DNA of 64,000 bases from Microbacterium sp. CFH 31415 (GCF_022538185.1 NZ_JAKYXC010000008.1:112040-176039), one strand, 5' to 3'. Shown: positions 16,124 to 26,472, counted from the first letter of the stretch. Notes: generated by a model not told the origin, from the letters alone. A program made the numbers and translations.

Positions 16124-19100
16124 TCAGCCGCAGCTGCTCGCAGCGAACGCGAAGTCCTGGTCGTACGCGACGGGCTCGCCACCGACGGTGGCCGAGGCGT
16201 CCGCGCCGACCGCGCCCGGCTCGATCGACGGGAGGCGCGTCGTGAAGGCCTGCGACACGGTCTTGCCCGCCGCGACGGACACCGTCTTCGCGCCGTACGG
16301 CGATGTCGTCTTCACGGCTACCGGGAAGGTCTCGCCGTTCGTCACCGACACGGTCTGCACGACCTTGCCTGCGACGCAGCGCGCGGCGACGACGGCCGAG
16401 ACGTCGAGCGCCGGCTCGGGGTCGCCGACGACGGTGACGGTCACCGACACGGTCCGGTTGTCCGGCGCGACCTCCTCATCGGCCTCCATGTCGAAGATGG
16501 GCAGGCCGTCGGCGGCGAAGTGCACACGACGCACGAAGGTGTCGCGACCCGTCAGCCCGTTGTTGCTCGTGCGGGCGTGGAAGACGTACAGCAGGTTGTC
16601 GTCCTCGTCGAACGACCACATGCCGTGTCCCGTGCCGAGCTGCCACTGGCCGTTGAAGACGCCCGACTTCTGGATCGGGTAGTTCAGCTTCGACCACGCG
16701 GCCGGGTCCGTCAGGTCGACGCCGTCGCCCGCCGTGGCGGTCGCGAGGCCGGTGGTGTACGTGTCGCCGACGGTCGAGCCGGAGTAGATGAGGTACAGCT
16801 TGCCGTCGCGGACGTGCACGTTCGGCCCCTCGGCGATCGTGTTGTCCCACGCGTACTCGGGCGCCAGGATGCGCACGGGCGCGGACGTCAGCCGGGTCGG
16901 GTCGGCGGGATCCATCTTCGCGATGAAGATCGACCCGAGCATCTGCCACGAGTAGTACGACTGCCCGGAGTCCTGGAAGTACGTCATGTCGAGTGAGATG
17001 TTCTGCACCGGGTTGAGGATCGACCCGTCGGCACGCACGACCTTCTGCGCCTTGGTCCAGTTCGCCGGAACGGCCGGGTTCAGATCGTTGCCCTGGGCGT
17101 CCTGCTTCAGCTGGATGATGCTGGCGCGTCCGGTCCACATGTCGGGGCGGCCGTTGGAGCCGTTGTAGCAGGGCATGAAGAGGATCGACAGGCGGTCGGC
17201 GATGACGTGGAACTCGGGCGCCCAGAAGCAGCCGGTCATCACGCCGCCCTCGGCGTCGGTGTCGCCGGCGCGGAGCAGGTCGACCTCGACATTGCGCCCG
17301 GCGTCGAGCGCCTCGTCGGAGAGGTCCTCGATGCGATCGGCGACCCGGATCGGCATGTGCGCCCCGTTCGCCGGGTCGATCGGATTGAGGTTGAGGTCTT
17401 CGGTCGCGATCATGAGGAACTTCTCGTCGCCGTTCCAGTCGAACCGGAAGATCGACGGATCGGCGCGCTCGTCGGCGAACGGCGTCGCGTACTCGGGCTG
17501 CTTGACCGTTCCCGTGACCTCATAGGTGCCGGGAGCCGAGGTGTCGACGGCGTCGATGGATGCCTCGTCCCACGCGATCGCGCGAGTGTCCTCGGATCCG
17601 TCGCTGTAGGTCAGCTCGACACGCTCGGGCAGCGCAGCCTCGAGCGAGTCACCGGCTTCGAGCTCGACATCGTCGAGCTCGGCGACGCCGGTGTTGACGA
17701 CGCGGCCGAACCGCACCTCGAGCGCCTCGGCGATCTCGGGCGTCACCGCGATGGCGTTGCCACTCGCGAAGTTCGGCACCGACGCGCCCGTCACGCCGGC
17801 TGTCGCCGCGACGGCGCCGCGCAGCACCGGGCCGCGGGTCGAGGCGTCGGCCAGATCGCCGAAGGTCGTGTACATCGCGGCGCCCGCGTCGGACGTCCAC
17901 GTCACGAGGTAGCGGTCGGCGGCCGAGTCGAACACGACGGCCGGCTCGTTGACACCGCTCGTGACCCCGACGTCGATCAGGCCGACCTCGTCGTAGGACC
18001 GCAGGTCGGCGCTGCGCGCGAACAGCAGGCGGTTCGACTGCGTGCCGTCGGCAGCGCCGCCGCGCGCGGTGCGCGTCGCGACGATGCCGAAGTCGCCGTC
18101 CTCGAGATAGAAGATGTGCGGGTTGCGCAGGCTGCGGAGGATGCTCTCCGACGTGCCGTTCGCCGGCGGAGTCACCGACGTCTTCGGGAAGAAGATGCCG
18201 TAGTTCTCGTTGAGGGGCGACCACGCGCCGCCGTCCTCGAGCGCAAGGTGCATGCTGAGGGCGACGTCGGCGTTGTTCGCCTCCGACACCGTCGTGGGGG
18301 TGCGGTGATAGGCGAGCAGGCCCGGCGCCGCGGCGGGGAGAACCCGCACGGCGAACGTGCGCATCGAGGAGGCGCCGGTCGCGGCATCCGTCACAGTCAC
18401 CTGGATCTCGGCCTCGACCGGCTCATCCGAGCTCGAGCCGACGGATTCGCCGACCTCGACGTCGCCGGCCACCTCTGTCACCTCGACGGTCGAGCCGGCG
18501 GGTGCAGCCGGGAGGGCGGTGCCCGATCGGAGAACCGAGGGGATCACGAACCGCTGCGCGAGCCGATCGGCGCGCTCCTGCGCGGTCTCGGTCGACGGCA
18601 GCACAGTCACGGTGATGGTCTTGCTCGCGCTGATCCCCCGCACCGCGGCGGTGGCGGTGAGCTCGACCTGCGCCGACGGCTCCCCCGCGAGCGGCGGGGT
18701 GACCGCGCCGGTGGTCGAGACGACGTCGGGGTTGCCCGACGTCCACGTGACGCGGCCATTCGCGGCCGGCAGGTCGATGTCGGTGCTGGTCTCGCGGTCG
18801 GCGAGGTTCAGGCCGTCGATGATCGCCTGCGCCTGAGCCTGCAGCTCCGAGGCGTGGGCCTGGGCGTCGTCGGCGGAGACCTCAGCGACCTCGGCGGCGC
18901 TGAGCGCCCGGTCGTAGACGCGGAAGGCCGAGATCGCGCCCTGGAAGAGCGGATCCGGCCAGGGGGCGCGGCCGATGGTGTTGAGCGACTGGTCGACGAT
19001 GTCGGCGGGCGTCGCTGCGACGTTCCCGTGGGCAGCGCGGACGCCGTCGATATAGAGGGATGCCGTGCGTGCGGCCCCGTCGACGACCGACGTGACGTTG

Positions 19101-19627
19101 ACCCACGTGTTCGCGGTGAGCCCGCACGCGCCGGACTGCACGAGCTGCTCGGCTCCGCCGGCCTTGATGCCGACGAGCGGCGAGCGACCCGAGCCGCAGT
19201 TGAGCGATGCGAAGAAGTACTCGGTGGCGGAGGACTCATTGCCGATGTTCCACAGGAAGTGGAATCCGTTCAGCATCGCTGCGGAGGCCTTCACCTCGGC
19301 CGTCACCGTCGCCGACTGGGCACCCGCGAGGATGTCGTCGGGCAGCTCGACCCAGTTCCCTGTGGAGGTCTTCGACCCGCCGCGCATCGTGAGCGACGAC
19401 CCCGTCCAATCGGCCGCCTGCAGGTTGCGCACCGTCGCCGCACCGAAGGCCGAGTCGGCCGCGGTGTTGGGCACGGTCGAGCCCGAGGCCTCGTCGAAGA
19501 GGTACTCGGCGATCAGGCCGTCGGCGGGGGCGGCAGCGGTCGCGCTGCTCACGCCCAGCCCCAGGACCATCGCGCCGATCGCGGCTGCCGCGATGGCTGT
19601 CTTCCGGGTGCGGGAGGACACTCTCAT
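16124..19627 (-). CDS. Secreted dual-propeller GH43 protein with C-terminal SCG domain
   Basis: 1167 residues. Order: signal peptide (1-34), LamG-like domain (about 38-245), Ig-like domains (255-430), a first GH43-like propeller (about 435-635), an Ig-like domain (650-710), a full GH43 propeller (about 713-1070), and the shared SCG domain (last 95). In the full propeller Asp723 (ERADPSIF), Asp880 (SLDMTYF) and Glu933 (AEGPNV) fit the GH43 base, modulator and acid. In the first propeller the base Asp is replaced by Asn502 (LRNPHIF), so it is probably non-catalytic. ATG 19627 was preferred for its GGAGAG site; an ATG at 19639 is possible. The divergent gene at 19833 has the same plan. Confidence 0.85.
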   Translation of the reverse strand: MRVSSRTRKTAIAAAAIGAMVLGLGVSSATAAAPADGLIAEYLFDEASGSTVPNTAADSAFGAATVRNLQAADWTGSSLTMRGGSKTSTGNWVELPDDILAGAQSATVTAEVKASAAMLNGFHFLWNIGNESSATEYFFASLNCGSGRSPLVGIKAGGAEQLVQSGACGLTANTWVNVTSVVDGAARTASLYIDGVRAAHGNVAATPADIVDQSLNTIGRAPWPDPLFQGAISAFRVYDRALSAAEVAEVSADDAQAHASELQAQAQAIIDGLNLADRETSTDIDLPAANGRVTWTSGNPDVVSTTGAVTPPLAGEPSAQVELTATAAVRGISASKTITVTVLPSTETAQERADRLAQRFVIPSVLRSGTALPAAPAGSTVEVTEVAGDVEVGESVGSSSDEPVEAEIQVTVTDAATGASSMRTFAVRVLPAAAPGLLAYHRTPTTVSEANNADVALSMHLALEDGGAWSPLNENYGIFFPKTSVTPPANGTSESILRSLRNPHIFYLEDGDFGIVATRTARGGAADGTQSNRLLFARSADLRSYDEVGLIDVGVTSGVNEPAVVFDSAADRYLVTWTSDAGAAMYTTFGDLADASTRGPVLRGAVAATAGVTGASVPNFASGNAIAVTPEIAEALEVRFGRVVNTGVAELDDVELEAGDSLEAALPERVELTYSDGSEDTRAIAWDEASIDAVDTSAPGTYEVTGTVKQPEYATPFADERADPSIFRFDWNGDEKFLMIATEDLNLNPIDPANGAHMPIRVADRIEDLSDEALDAGRNVEVDLLRAGDTDAEGGVMTGCFWAPEFHVIADRLSILFMPCYNGSNGRPDMWTGRASIIQLKQDAQGNDLNPAVPANWTKAQKVVRADGSILNPVQNISLDMTYFQDSGQSYYSWQMLGSIFIAKMDPADPTRLTSAPVRILAPEYAWDNTIAEGPNVHVRDGKLYLIYSGSTVGDTYTTGLATATAGDGVDLTDPAAWSKLNYPIQKSGVFNGQWQLGTGHGMWSFDEDDNLLYVFHARTSNNGLTGRDTFVRRVHFAADGLPIFDMEADEEVAPDNRTVSVTVTVVGDPEPALDVSAVVAARCVAGKVVQTVSVTNGETFPVAVKTTSPYGAKTVSVAAGKTVSQAFTTRLPSIEPGAVGADASATVGGEPVAYDQDFAFAASSCG

Positions 19628-19666
19628 TCCACTCTCCATCAAGTGAGGCCGAACATCGTCGAACGG

Positions 19667-19695
19667 GTGTTATCGCTCACGTTAGCGGTAACCAA
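19667..19695 (-). promoter_or_regulatory. Promoter with tandem operators for the GH43 pair
   Basis: Minus-strand -35 TTGGTT (19690-19695) and -10 TAACAC (19667-19672) with a 17-bp spacer. Operators GTTAGCGGTAAC (19681-19692) and GTTATCGCTCAC (19669-19680) abut each other and cover both boxes, the same layout as at 12910 and 32043. Confidence 0.65.
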
Positions 19696-19769
19696 ACGAA
19701 TGCCACCACTGTTCATCGCGTGAATGTCCAAAAGCCGCAGTCGGTGGATCGCGAATCGGCTCTAGGAAT

Positions 19770-19781
19770 GTGAGCGGTAAC
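19770..19781. promoter_or_regulatory. Operator upstream of the plus-strand GH43 gene
   Basis: GTGAGCGGTAAC, a close match to the window's operator, lies directly after a -10-like TAGGAA (19764-19769). It would block transcription of the gene starting at 19833. The -35 box for this direction is weak. Confidence 0.5.
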
Positions 19782-19832
19782 GCGATACGGTGGCCCACGA
19801 TGCCCGCGAACCCGCGCGGGCCGCAGGCCGCG

Positions 19833-22800
19833 ATGACGAGGTTTGAGTTGGCGACGAAGTCCTGGCGACGCGTCGGAGTGGCGGGGGCCGCGATCGCGGC
19901 ACTCGCCCTCGGCGTGCTCGCTCCCCCGGCAGCACACGCGGATCCGGTTCCGGATGACCCGAACCTGATACTGCACTACGATTTCAGCTCCCCGGGGGCG
20001 GTGACCGACATCACCGGCAACGGCAACAACGGCACGCTGCTGGGAACCGGTGCGACGGTCGCGGACGGCGTGCTGACCCTTCCCGGCGGCGCGTCGAACA
20101 GCGGCGCCGGTTACGTGCGCTTTCCGGCGAATCTGTTCGACGGCAAGGACACGCTGACGATCTCGACATGGCTGCGCAACGAGACCGCCGCGGGCAATTA
20201 CGCGGCGATGTTCTTCGGCTCCGCCGCGAACCCGCCGTCGCAGTACTGGCTGCTCAATCCCCGCAACCCGCAGAGCCGCTTCAAGACGGTCGTCACCAAC
20301 GGCAGCGCGCCTTCGGCGCCGTGGGGCACCGAATACGGCATCTCGCCGACCAACGCCGCGCAGGGCGTCGCGGGTCCGACGACGGGCACCGCGTGGGGCA
20401 TGTACACCACGGTCATCACGCCGACCTCCATCTCGGGGTACTACAACGGCACGCACGTGGGCACCGTGGCGACCAGCCGAACGGTGACGCAGTTCGGCAC
20501 CGGACTGGTCGGGTACATCGGTCGCTCCTCCTACCCGGACGTCTTCTACAAGGGCGGCGTCGACGACGTGATCGTCTCGACGTCGGCCTACACCCCCGCG
20601 CAGATCGCAGACCTCTACCACCTCAGCGAGCGCACCACGCCCGCCCAGACCCAGGCCGCCCTCGCTGCCGACGCCGACGCGGTGTCACTGCCGGATGAGA
20701 CCATCGCGAACCTCGCGCTGCCGGCGAGCGGAGCGAACCTGTCACGCATCACCTGGTCGTCGTCGGCGCCCGAGGTCATCGCGGCCGACGGCACGGTCAC
20801 GCGCCCCGCCGCAGGCCCGGCCGACGCGACGGTCACGCTCACGGGCACGTTCTCGCTGGGCGGCGAGACGCTCACGCGCGCGTACGAGGTCACCGTGCCC
20901 GCGATCGACGCGCAGCGCGATCTCGAGCGGAGTGCCGACGCGTTCGATCTCGGCATCGAGGTCGTCACGTCCGACATCGTGCTGCGCGACTCCATCGACG
21001 ACATCGATGTGTCGTGGGCGTCGTCCGCGCCGAGCCTCCTCTCCGCGACCGGCGACGTCACGCGCCCGGTTGCCGAGACCGACGTCGACCTCACGGCGAC
21101 GTTCTCGCGGGAGGGGCTGACCACCGAGCGCACCTACCGCGTGACGGTCAAAGCCCAGGACGCCGGCCGCGCCGTCGCATACGTGCGCACCGGCGGCACC
21201 GCCAAGACCGAGGTGCTCCACCTCGCGATCGGCGCCGACGGAGACCCGCTTGTCGCGCTGAACAACAACAAGGGCGTGCTCTACCCGACCTTCGGCACGG
21301 GCACCTCTCAGTTCGCGAACCCGACGCTCTTCCGCAAGCCCGACGGCACCTTCGGACTCGTCGCCGCGGACAACGCCGCCAACGGCCGCATCTTCGTCTA
21401 CACGTCGAAGGACCTCGTGACCTTCACAGGTCAGAAGCTCGCGACCACCAACACGCAGGGCATCACGGTGGCACGTGCCGACGTCGCGTACGACAACGGC
21501 ATCCGGGCGTACCGGGTCGTGCTGCACACGCCCGCCGGCGCTGCCTACGAAGTGACGACGCGCGACTTCACGACCTTCAGCACCCCGCAGTCGATCTCCG
21601 CTCCGGCCGCGCCGACGCTGACCGGCCTGCCGGCCGGCGCGATCGAGGCATCCGCTCTCCCCCTCACCGCCGCGGAGCTCGCGCTCCTGCAGAAGTCGCT
21701 CGGACGCATCGTGAACACCACCGTCGACGCCGGTGACGACGTCGAGGTGGAGGTGGGCGGCGACCTCGAGCTGCCCGAGAAGGTGCAGCTCGGCTACTCC
21801 GACGGCTCCTCCAAGCAGCTCGGCGTCAACTGGGACACCAGCGGCGTCGACGTGGAGACGCCCGGCGAGTACACCGTGACCGGCACCGTGAACCAGCCGG
21901 TCTACGGCGACAGCAAGGGCATCCTCGTGCCCGAGCGCGCCGACCCGTGGGTGTTCCGCGACGACGAGCGCACTGGCGAGGCGGAGTACTACCTCACCGG
22001 CTCGTACCCCACCACGCAGGCCAGCCCCGGCGTCGGCTACGACCGCATCGTGCTGCGCCGCGCGAGCACGATCAACGGCCTCACCACCGCGCAGGAGCAG
22101 GTGCTGCTGTGGTCGCGCAACGCGGCTGCACCCAACACCGCCAACGGCTCGAAGATCGCCACCGGCGCCTACCGCTACTTCTGGGCGCCGGAGCTGCACA
22201 AGATCAACGGGGACTGGTACATCCTGTTCACCTCGAGCCGCAGCACCGACGTGTGGAACATCCGCCCCGCGATCATGCGCGCGCCCGGCGACAGCGACCC
22301 GATGGTCGCGTCGAACTGGGAGGAGCTCGGGTATGTCAAGGCGGCACCCGGCGACACCTCGGCGTTCACGAGCTTCTCGCTCGACATGACGTACTTCGAG
22401 GCGAACGGCAAGCACTACATGGTGTGGGCCGAGAAGCCGGGCAGCTCCGATCTGCGCATGGCCGAGATCGACCCGGCCAACCCGAGCCAGCTGATCACGC
22501 CCTCGATCCTGCTCTCCACGCCGAACTACGCATGGGAGCGGACCGCGAGCCAGGTCATCAACGAGGGCGCAGCGGTCATCAAGAGCGACGACGAGGTGTT
22601 CGTGTTCTTCTCGGCATCCGAGGTCAACGAGACATACTCGATCGGCATGCTGCGTGCTCCGATCGACGGCGACCTCATGAAACCGTCCACGTGGGCGAAG
22701 ACCGGCTATCCGCTGCTCACATCGGATGACTTCGGCGGTCAGCAGAACGGCCCCGGGCACAACTCGTTCACGCTCGACGCCGACGGCAACCCGGTGATCG

Positions 22801-23285
22801 TCTACCACGCCCGTCCGCCGATCTCGGAGTGGATCCCCGGTGCCGACGGCGGCCTGAACGACCCGAGTCGCCACGCCCGCGTCAAGACGGTGCACTTCGC
22901 CGCCGATGGCTCGGCGGTGCTCAACCAGACCCGAGAGGAGGAGGTGGCGCCGGCCAACCGCACGGTGTCGCTGCAGATCACCGTGGTCGGTCCGGAACTC
23001 GACGTCTCCGGGGTCGTCGCGTCCCGCTGCGTCGCCGGCAAGGTGGTGCAGGTGATCACCGTGACCAACGGCGAGGCCTTCCCGGTCACGCTGACGGCGA
23101 CCAGCCCGTACGGCACGAAGGCATTCGGATCGGTCGCGGCCGGGAAGAGCGCGTCGGCCTCGTTCACCACCCGCGCCCTCGCCGTGCCCGACGGCTCGGT
23201 GGCGCTCAAGGCGGTGGCGACGGTCGGCGGCCTGCCCGTCACGGTCGACCAGCAGGTCACCTACCCCGCCGCTAGCTGCGGCTGA
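19833..23285 (+). CDS. Secreted dual-propeller GH43 protein with C-terminal SCG domain
   Basis: 1150 residues. Order: signal peptide (1-36), LamG-like domain (about 42-265), Ig-like domains (270-440), a first GH43-like propeller (about 445-600), an Ig-like domain, a full GH43 propeller (about 695-1050) and the shared SCG domain (last 97). Asp704 (ERADPWVF), Asp851 (SLDMTYF) and Glu911 (INEGAAV) are candidate catalytic residues. As in its divergent neighbour, the first propeller has Asn496 (FANPTLF) in place of the base Asp. The start is uncertain: ATG 19833 gives a compact signal peptide, while ATG 19800 or TTG 19848 are possible; none has a strong ribosome site. A clear terminator follows. 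Confidence 0.83.
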   Translation: MTRFELATKSWRRVGVAGAAIAALALGVLAPPAAHADPVPDDPNLILHYDFSSPGAVTDITGNGNNGTLLGTGATVADGVLTLPGGASNSGAGYVRFPANLFDGKDTLTISTWLRNETAAGNYAAMFFGSAANPPSQYWLLNPRNPQSRFKTVVTNGSAPSAPWGTEYGISPTNAAQGVAGPTTGTAWGMYTTVITPTSISGYYNGTHVGTVATSRTVTQFGTGLVGYIGRSSYPDVFYKGGVDDVIVSTSAYTPAQIADLYHLSERTTPAQTQAALAADADAVSLPDETIANLALPASGANLSRITWSSSAPEVIAADGTVTRPAAGPADATVTLTGTFSLGGETLTRAYEVTVPAIDAQRDLERSADAFDLGIEVVTSDIVLRDSIDDIDVSWASSAPSLLSATGDVTRPVAETDVDLTATFSREGLTTERTYRVTVKAQDAGRAVAYVRTGGTAKTEVLHLAIGADGDPLVALNNNKGVLYPTFGTGTSQFANPTLFRKPDGTFGLVAADNAANGRIFVYTSKDLVTFTGQKLATTNTQGITVARADVAYDNGIRAYRVVLHTPAGAAYEVTTRDFTTFSTPQSISAPAAPTLTGLPAGAIEASALPLTAAELALLQKSLGRIVNTTVDAGDDVEVEVGGDLELPEKVQLGYSDGSSKQLGVNWDTSGVDVETPGEYTVTGTVNQPVYGDSKGILVPERADPWVFRDDERTGEAEYYLTGSYPTTQASPGVGYDRIVLRRASTINGLTTAQEQVLLWSRNAAAPNTANGSKIATGAYRYFWAPELHKINGDWYILFTSSRSTDVWNIRPAIMRAPGDSDPMVASNWEELGYVKAAPGDTSAFTSFSLDMTYFEANGKHYMVWAEKPGSSDLRMAEIDPANPSQLITPSILLSTPNYAWERTASQVINEGAAVIKSDDEVFVFFSASEVNETYSIGMLRAPIDGDLMKPSTWAKTGYPLLTSDDFGGQQNGPGHNSFTLDADGNPVIVYHARPPISEWIPGADGGLNDPSRHARVKTVHFAADGSAVLNQTREEEVAPANRTVSLQITVVGPELDVSGVVASRCVAGKVVQVITVTNGEAFPVTLTATSPYGTKAFGSVAAGKSASASFTTRALAVPDGSVALKAVATVGGLPVTVDQQVTYPAASCG

Positions 23286-23297
23286 TCCGCTGCACAC

Positions 23298-23328
23298 GAG
23301 GGGCCGGTCCGTTCACGGCCGGCCCCTC
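23298..23328 (+). terminator. Terminator after the plus-strand GH43 gene
   Basis: Perfect 10-bp stem GAGGGGCCGG/CCGGCCCCTC with an 11-base loop, 12 bases after the stop. Confidence 0.8.
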
Positions 23329-23345
23329 ATCGCTGCGACCATAGT

Positions 23346-23423
23346 GTTACCGATAACGTGCTCCTCTTGACAGCCGAACGAGCATGCCCGTACCGTAATC
23401 GCATCGGAGATGTTTCCGGTAAC
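23346..23423 (+). promoter_or_regulatory. Promoter flanked by two operators
   Basis: A good -35 box TTGACA (23367-23372) and a -10-like TACCGT (23391-23396; spacer 18) lie between operators GTTACCGATAAC (23346-23357) and GTTTCCGGTAAC (23412-23423). The operator centres are 66 bp apart, with one upstream of the promoter and one just downstream of the start site, which suits repression by looping. It drives the GH43 gene at 23554. Confidence 0.6.
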
Positions 23424-23553
23424 AGAACCCGACCGCCGTCGACATCGACGGTTTCGACCTGCGCGATGACGCACACACGCCTGAACCGACGGTGACGTCG
23501 GGCTCCGAGGCATCCCTCGCCCGTGCGCCATCGCCGAGAAGCGAGGAATCAGC

Positions 23554-26472
23554 GTGAGAACGCGCAAGAGAACCCGAGTCCTCGCGAGAAGCGGTGCCGT
23601 CGCCACGGCCGTCGCTCTCGCACTCACCGGCGCCGTCGCGCCCGCGGCCCAGGCCGCCGTCGACGCGCAGCCGCTCATCCACTACACGTTCGACAGCGCG
23701 TCGGGCACCACCATCCCGGATGTCAGCGGCAACGGACACGACGCGACCGTCCGCCAGAGCGGTGCCGAAGTGCGCGACGGCATCCTGAGCCTCCCCGGCG
23801 GCGCACGCGCCACCAGCGCCTACGTCGAGATCCCGTCGGCGCCGCTCGTCGGCAAGAGCGACCTCACCATCTCGACCTGGATGGCGAACCGCACCGGCCC
23901 CGCCAACGTCGCCTCGGCGTTCATCGGTGCGCCGGTCGCATCGGGCGCGTCGTACTCGTCCGGCTACTGGCTGCTGAACCCCACCAACCCGAACGGCTAC
24001 GTGAAGTCGGTCGTCACGAACTCCACCAATGCGTCCGCGCCATGGGGCACCGAGATCGGTCCGGGCGCGACCAATGCCGCATCGACCGGCATCCGCACCC
24101 CCGCCGGCATGTCGCTGTACACGACGGTGATCGATGGGACGAACGGCCAGCTGCGCGTGTACGTCAACGGCGCGCTCATCGGCCAGAGCGCGATCGCGCG
24201 CAACGTCGCATCGTTCGGCTCTTCCCTGGTGGCGTACCTGGGCCGCTCGACCTACAACGACGCCAACTGGAACGGCCAGGTCGACGACTTCGCCGTCTAC
24301 GGCGAGGCGTTCGACCAGGCCGAGGTGCAGGCGCTCTTCGCCGGCGAGGCGCTCGACCGCGCGATCAGCGGCGTCGAGGTGCCCGAGACGGCGATCGACG
24401 ACTTCACGCTCCCCACCAGCAGCTATGGCGTGCAGGTGTCGTGGGCGTCCGACAACTCTGCGATCGCCGTCGCCGGCGGCTCGGCCGACGTCACGCGTCC
24501 GGCCGCGGGCGCGGGCGACGCGACCGTCACGCTCACCGCGACGTTCACCGTGGGGTCGGACTCGCGCACGCAGACGTACGAGGTGACCGTACCCCAGGAT
24601 CTGGCCGACGACGTCAAGGCCCAGAACGATCTCGACGCGATCGAGATCGCGAACGCCGACAACATCCGCACCAACTTCTCGGTGCCGCAGACCGGCGCCG
24701 AAGGTTCGTCGATCGCCTGGGCGGTGACATCGGGAGCCGTCAACGCCGGCCTCCGCGACGGGGTCGCCGACACGTCGCTCACCGTCGAGGTCGAGCGTCC
24801 CGCGGCGGGAGCCGACGCCGCAGAGGTCGTGCTCACGGCGACGGCGACCAACGGGTCGGCGCAGCGCACGCGCGAGTTCCGCGTGCAGGTGCAGCCGATG
24901 CCCGTGGGCGCCGACGCCACCGAGGCGTACGTGTGGGCGTTCTTCACAGGTGAGGGCGCGGGCGCCGAGCGCGTCAGCCTGGCCGCGTCTAAGGGCAACG
25001 ACGCGCTGGCGTGGAACACGCTGAACGACGGCGAGCCGCTGTTCACCTCGGAGCTCGGCACGAAGGGTCTGCGCGACCCGTTCATCATCCGCGCGCCCGA
25101 AGGCGACCGTTTCTACATGCTGGCGACCGACCTCAAGATCGACGGTCTGGCAGGCGGCTTCAACACCGCCCAGATCTCCGGCTCGCGCTACATCGAGGTG
25201 TGGGAGTCGGACGACCTCGTGAACTGGTCCGAGCAGCGTCACGTCAAGGTCTCGTCGGACTACGCCGGCAACACGTGGGCGCCCGAGGCGTACTGGGATG
25301 AGGAGCGCGACACCTTCGTGGTGTTCTGGGCGTCCAACCTCTACCCGACGCCGAACGCCGCAGACCGCACGGCCGTGACCTACAACCGCATGATGTACGC
25401 CACGACCGACGACTTCCGTACGTTCTCCGAGCCGCAGATCTGGAGCGACGTCCAGCGCGGCACGGGCCGCGGTCTCATCGACTCGACGGTCGCGAAGGTC
25501 GACGGCACGTTCTACCGGTTCACGAAGGACGAGGCGTCGATGACTCTCCGCGCCGAGAAGTCGACGAACCTCCTGGCGAAGATCACGGGCACACTGCCGG
25601 GCACGACGGGACCGGCCGACCAGTGGACCCTCATCAAGGAGCGCGTCGCCTCGGGCCTCCCCAACGGCGAGCCCGGCGGCACCTACTCGAGCGGCGAGGG
25701 ACCGAGCGTGTTCCCGGCGAACGAGGGCGACGTAAACAACCTCGACTGGTTCCTCTTCATCGACCAGCCGAACTACCACGGCGGACCGAACTACTACATC
25801 CCGTTCGGCTCGAACGACCTCGCGAACGGCGACTCGTGGGTGCCGCTCGGCTCGAAGCTGCGGGCGAACCTGCCGCAGAACTCCGACGGCGGCAAACCGC
25901 GTCACGGCACCGTCATCCCGGTGACGCGCGCCGAGTATCAGAAGGTGCTCGAGGCGTACGCGCCGAACATCGCGGTCGCGTCGGTCGACGCCATCCAGGC
26001 GACGACCAAGGCGGGTGTCGCACCCGTGCTGCCGCAGGCGCACCTGACGAAGGCCGACGGCTCGGAGCAGACCGTCGCCGTCACGTGGGAGACCGTCGCC
26101 CCGTCGAAGTACGCCGCACCGGGCACCTTCACGGTGTCGGGCGTCGCGCAGGACGACTCGCGCATGCCGGTCGAGGCGACCGTGACGGTGGAGCCCGCGA
26201 TCGAGGTCACCGTCACCGCGCAGACGCGCTGCGTCGCAGGCAAGGTCGTGTTGACGGCCGTGCTTGCGAACGGCGGCGACTCCCCCGCCGACGTGTCGGT
26301 TTCGACGCCGTACGGCGCGAAGTCCGCCACGATCGCGGCGGGCAAGACGGTGTCGTACGCGTTCACGACGCGTCTCGCATCGATCGACGCCGGCCAGGTG
26401 AGGGTGGCGGTCGTCGACGGCGACACCTCGGGCACCGTGACCGCGCAGTACGCCGTCCGCACCTGCGGATGA
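23554..26472 (+). CDS. Secreted LamG-GH43 arabinan-active glycosidase with C-terminal SCG domain
   Basis: 972 residues. Order: signal peptide (1-35), LamG-like domain (about 40-262), two Ig-like linkers (270-450), GH43-type propeller (about 455-790), an Ig-like domain with the motif AVTWETVAPSKY, and the shared SCG domain (about 884-972). Candidate catalytic residues are Asp508 (GLRDPFIIR) and Glu715 (SSGEGPSVF). It resembles the protein at 13131-16049 in length and order, so the two are probably paralogues with different linkage preference. The GTG start at 23554 follows GAGGA by seven bases. It is a single-gene unit with its own operator-flanked promoter and terminator. Confidence 0.86.
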   Translation: MRTRKRTRVLARSGAVATAVALALTGAVAPAAQAAVDAQPLIHYTFDSASGTTIPDVSGNGHDATVRQSGAEVRDGILSLPGGARATSAYVEIPSAPLVGKSDLTISTWMANRTGPANVASAFIGAPVASGASYSSGYWLLNPTNPNGYVKSVVTNSTNASAPWGTEIGPGATNAASTGIRTPAGMSLYTTVIDGTNGQLRVYVNGALIGQSAIARNVASFGSSLVAYLGRSTYNDANWNGQVDDFAVYGEAFDQAEVQALFAGEALDRAISGVEVPETAIDDFTLPTSSYGVQVSWASDNSAIAVAGGSADVTRPAAGAGDATVTLTATFTVGSDSRTQTYEVTVPQDLADDVKAQNDLDAIEIANADNIRTNFSVPQTGAEGSSIAWAVTSGAVNAGLRDGVADTSLTVEVERPAAGADAAEVVLTATATNGSAQRTREFRVQVQPMPVGADATEAYVWAFFTGEGAGAERVSLAASKGNDALAWNTLNDGEPLFTSELGTKGLRDPFIIRAPEGDRFYMLATDLKIDGLAGGFNTAQISGSRYIEVWESDDLVNWSEQRHVKVSSDYAGNTWAPEAYWDEERDTFVVFWASNLYPTPNAADRTAVTYNRMMYATTDDFRTFSEPQIWSDVQRGTGRGLIDSTVAKVDGTFYRFTKDEASMTLRAEKSTNLLAKITGTLPGTTGPADQWTLIKERVASGLPNGEPGGTYSSGEGPSVFPANEGDVNNLDWFLFIDQPNYHGGPNYYIPFGSNDLANGDSWVPLGSKLRANLPQNSDGGKPRHGTVIPVTRAEYQKVLEAYAPNIAVASVDAIQATTKAGVAPVLPQAHLTKADGSEQTVAVTWETVAPSKYAAPGTFTVSGVAQDDSRMPVEATVTVEPAIEVTVTAQTRCVAGKVVLTAVLANGGDSPADVSVSTPYGAKSATIAAGKTVSYAFTTRLASIDAGQVRVAVVDGDTSGTVTAQYAVRTCG

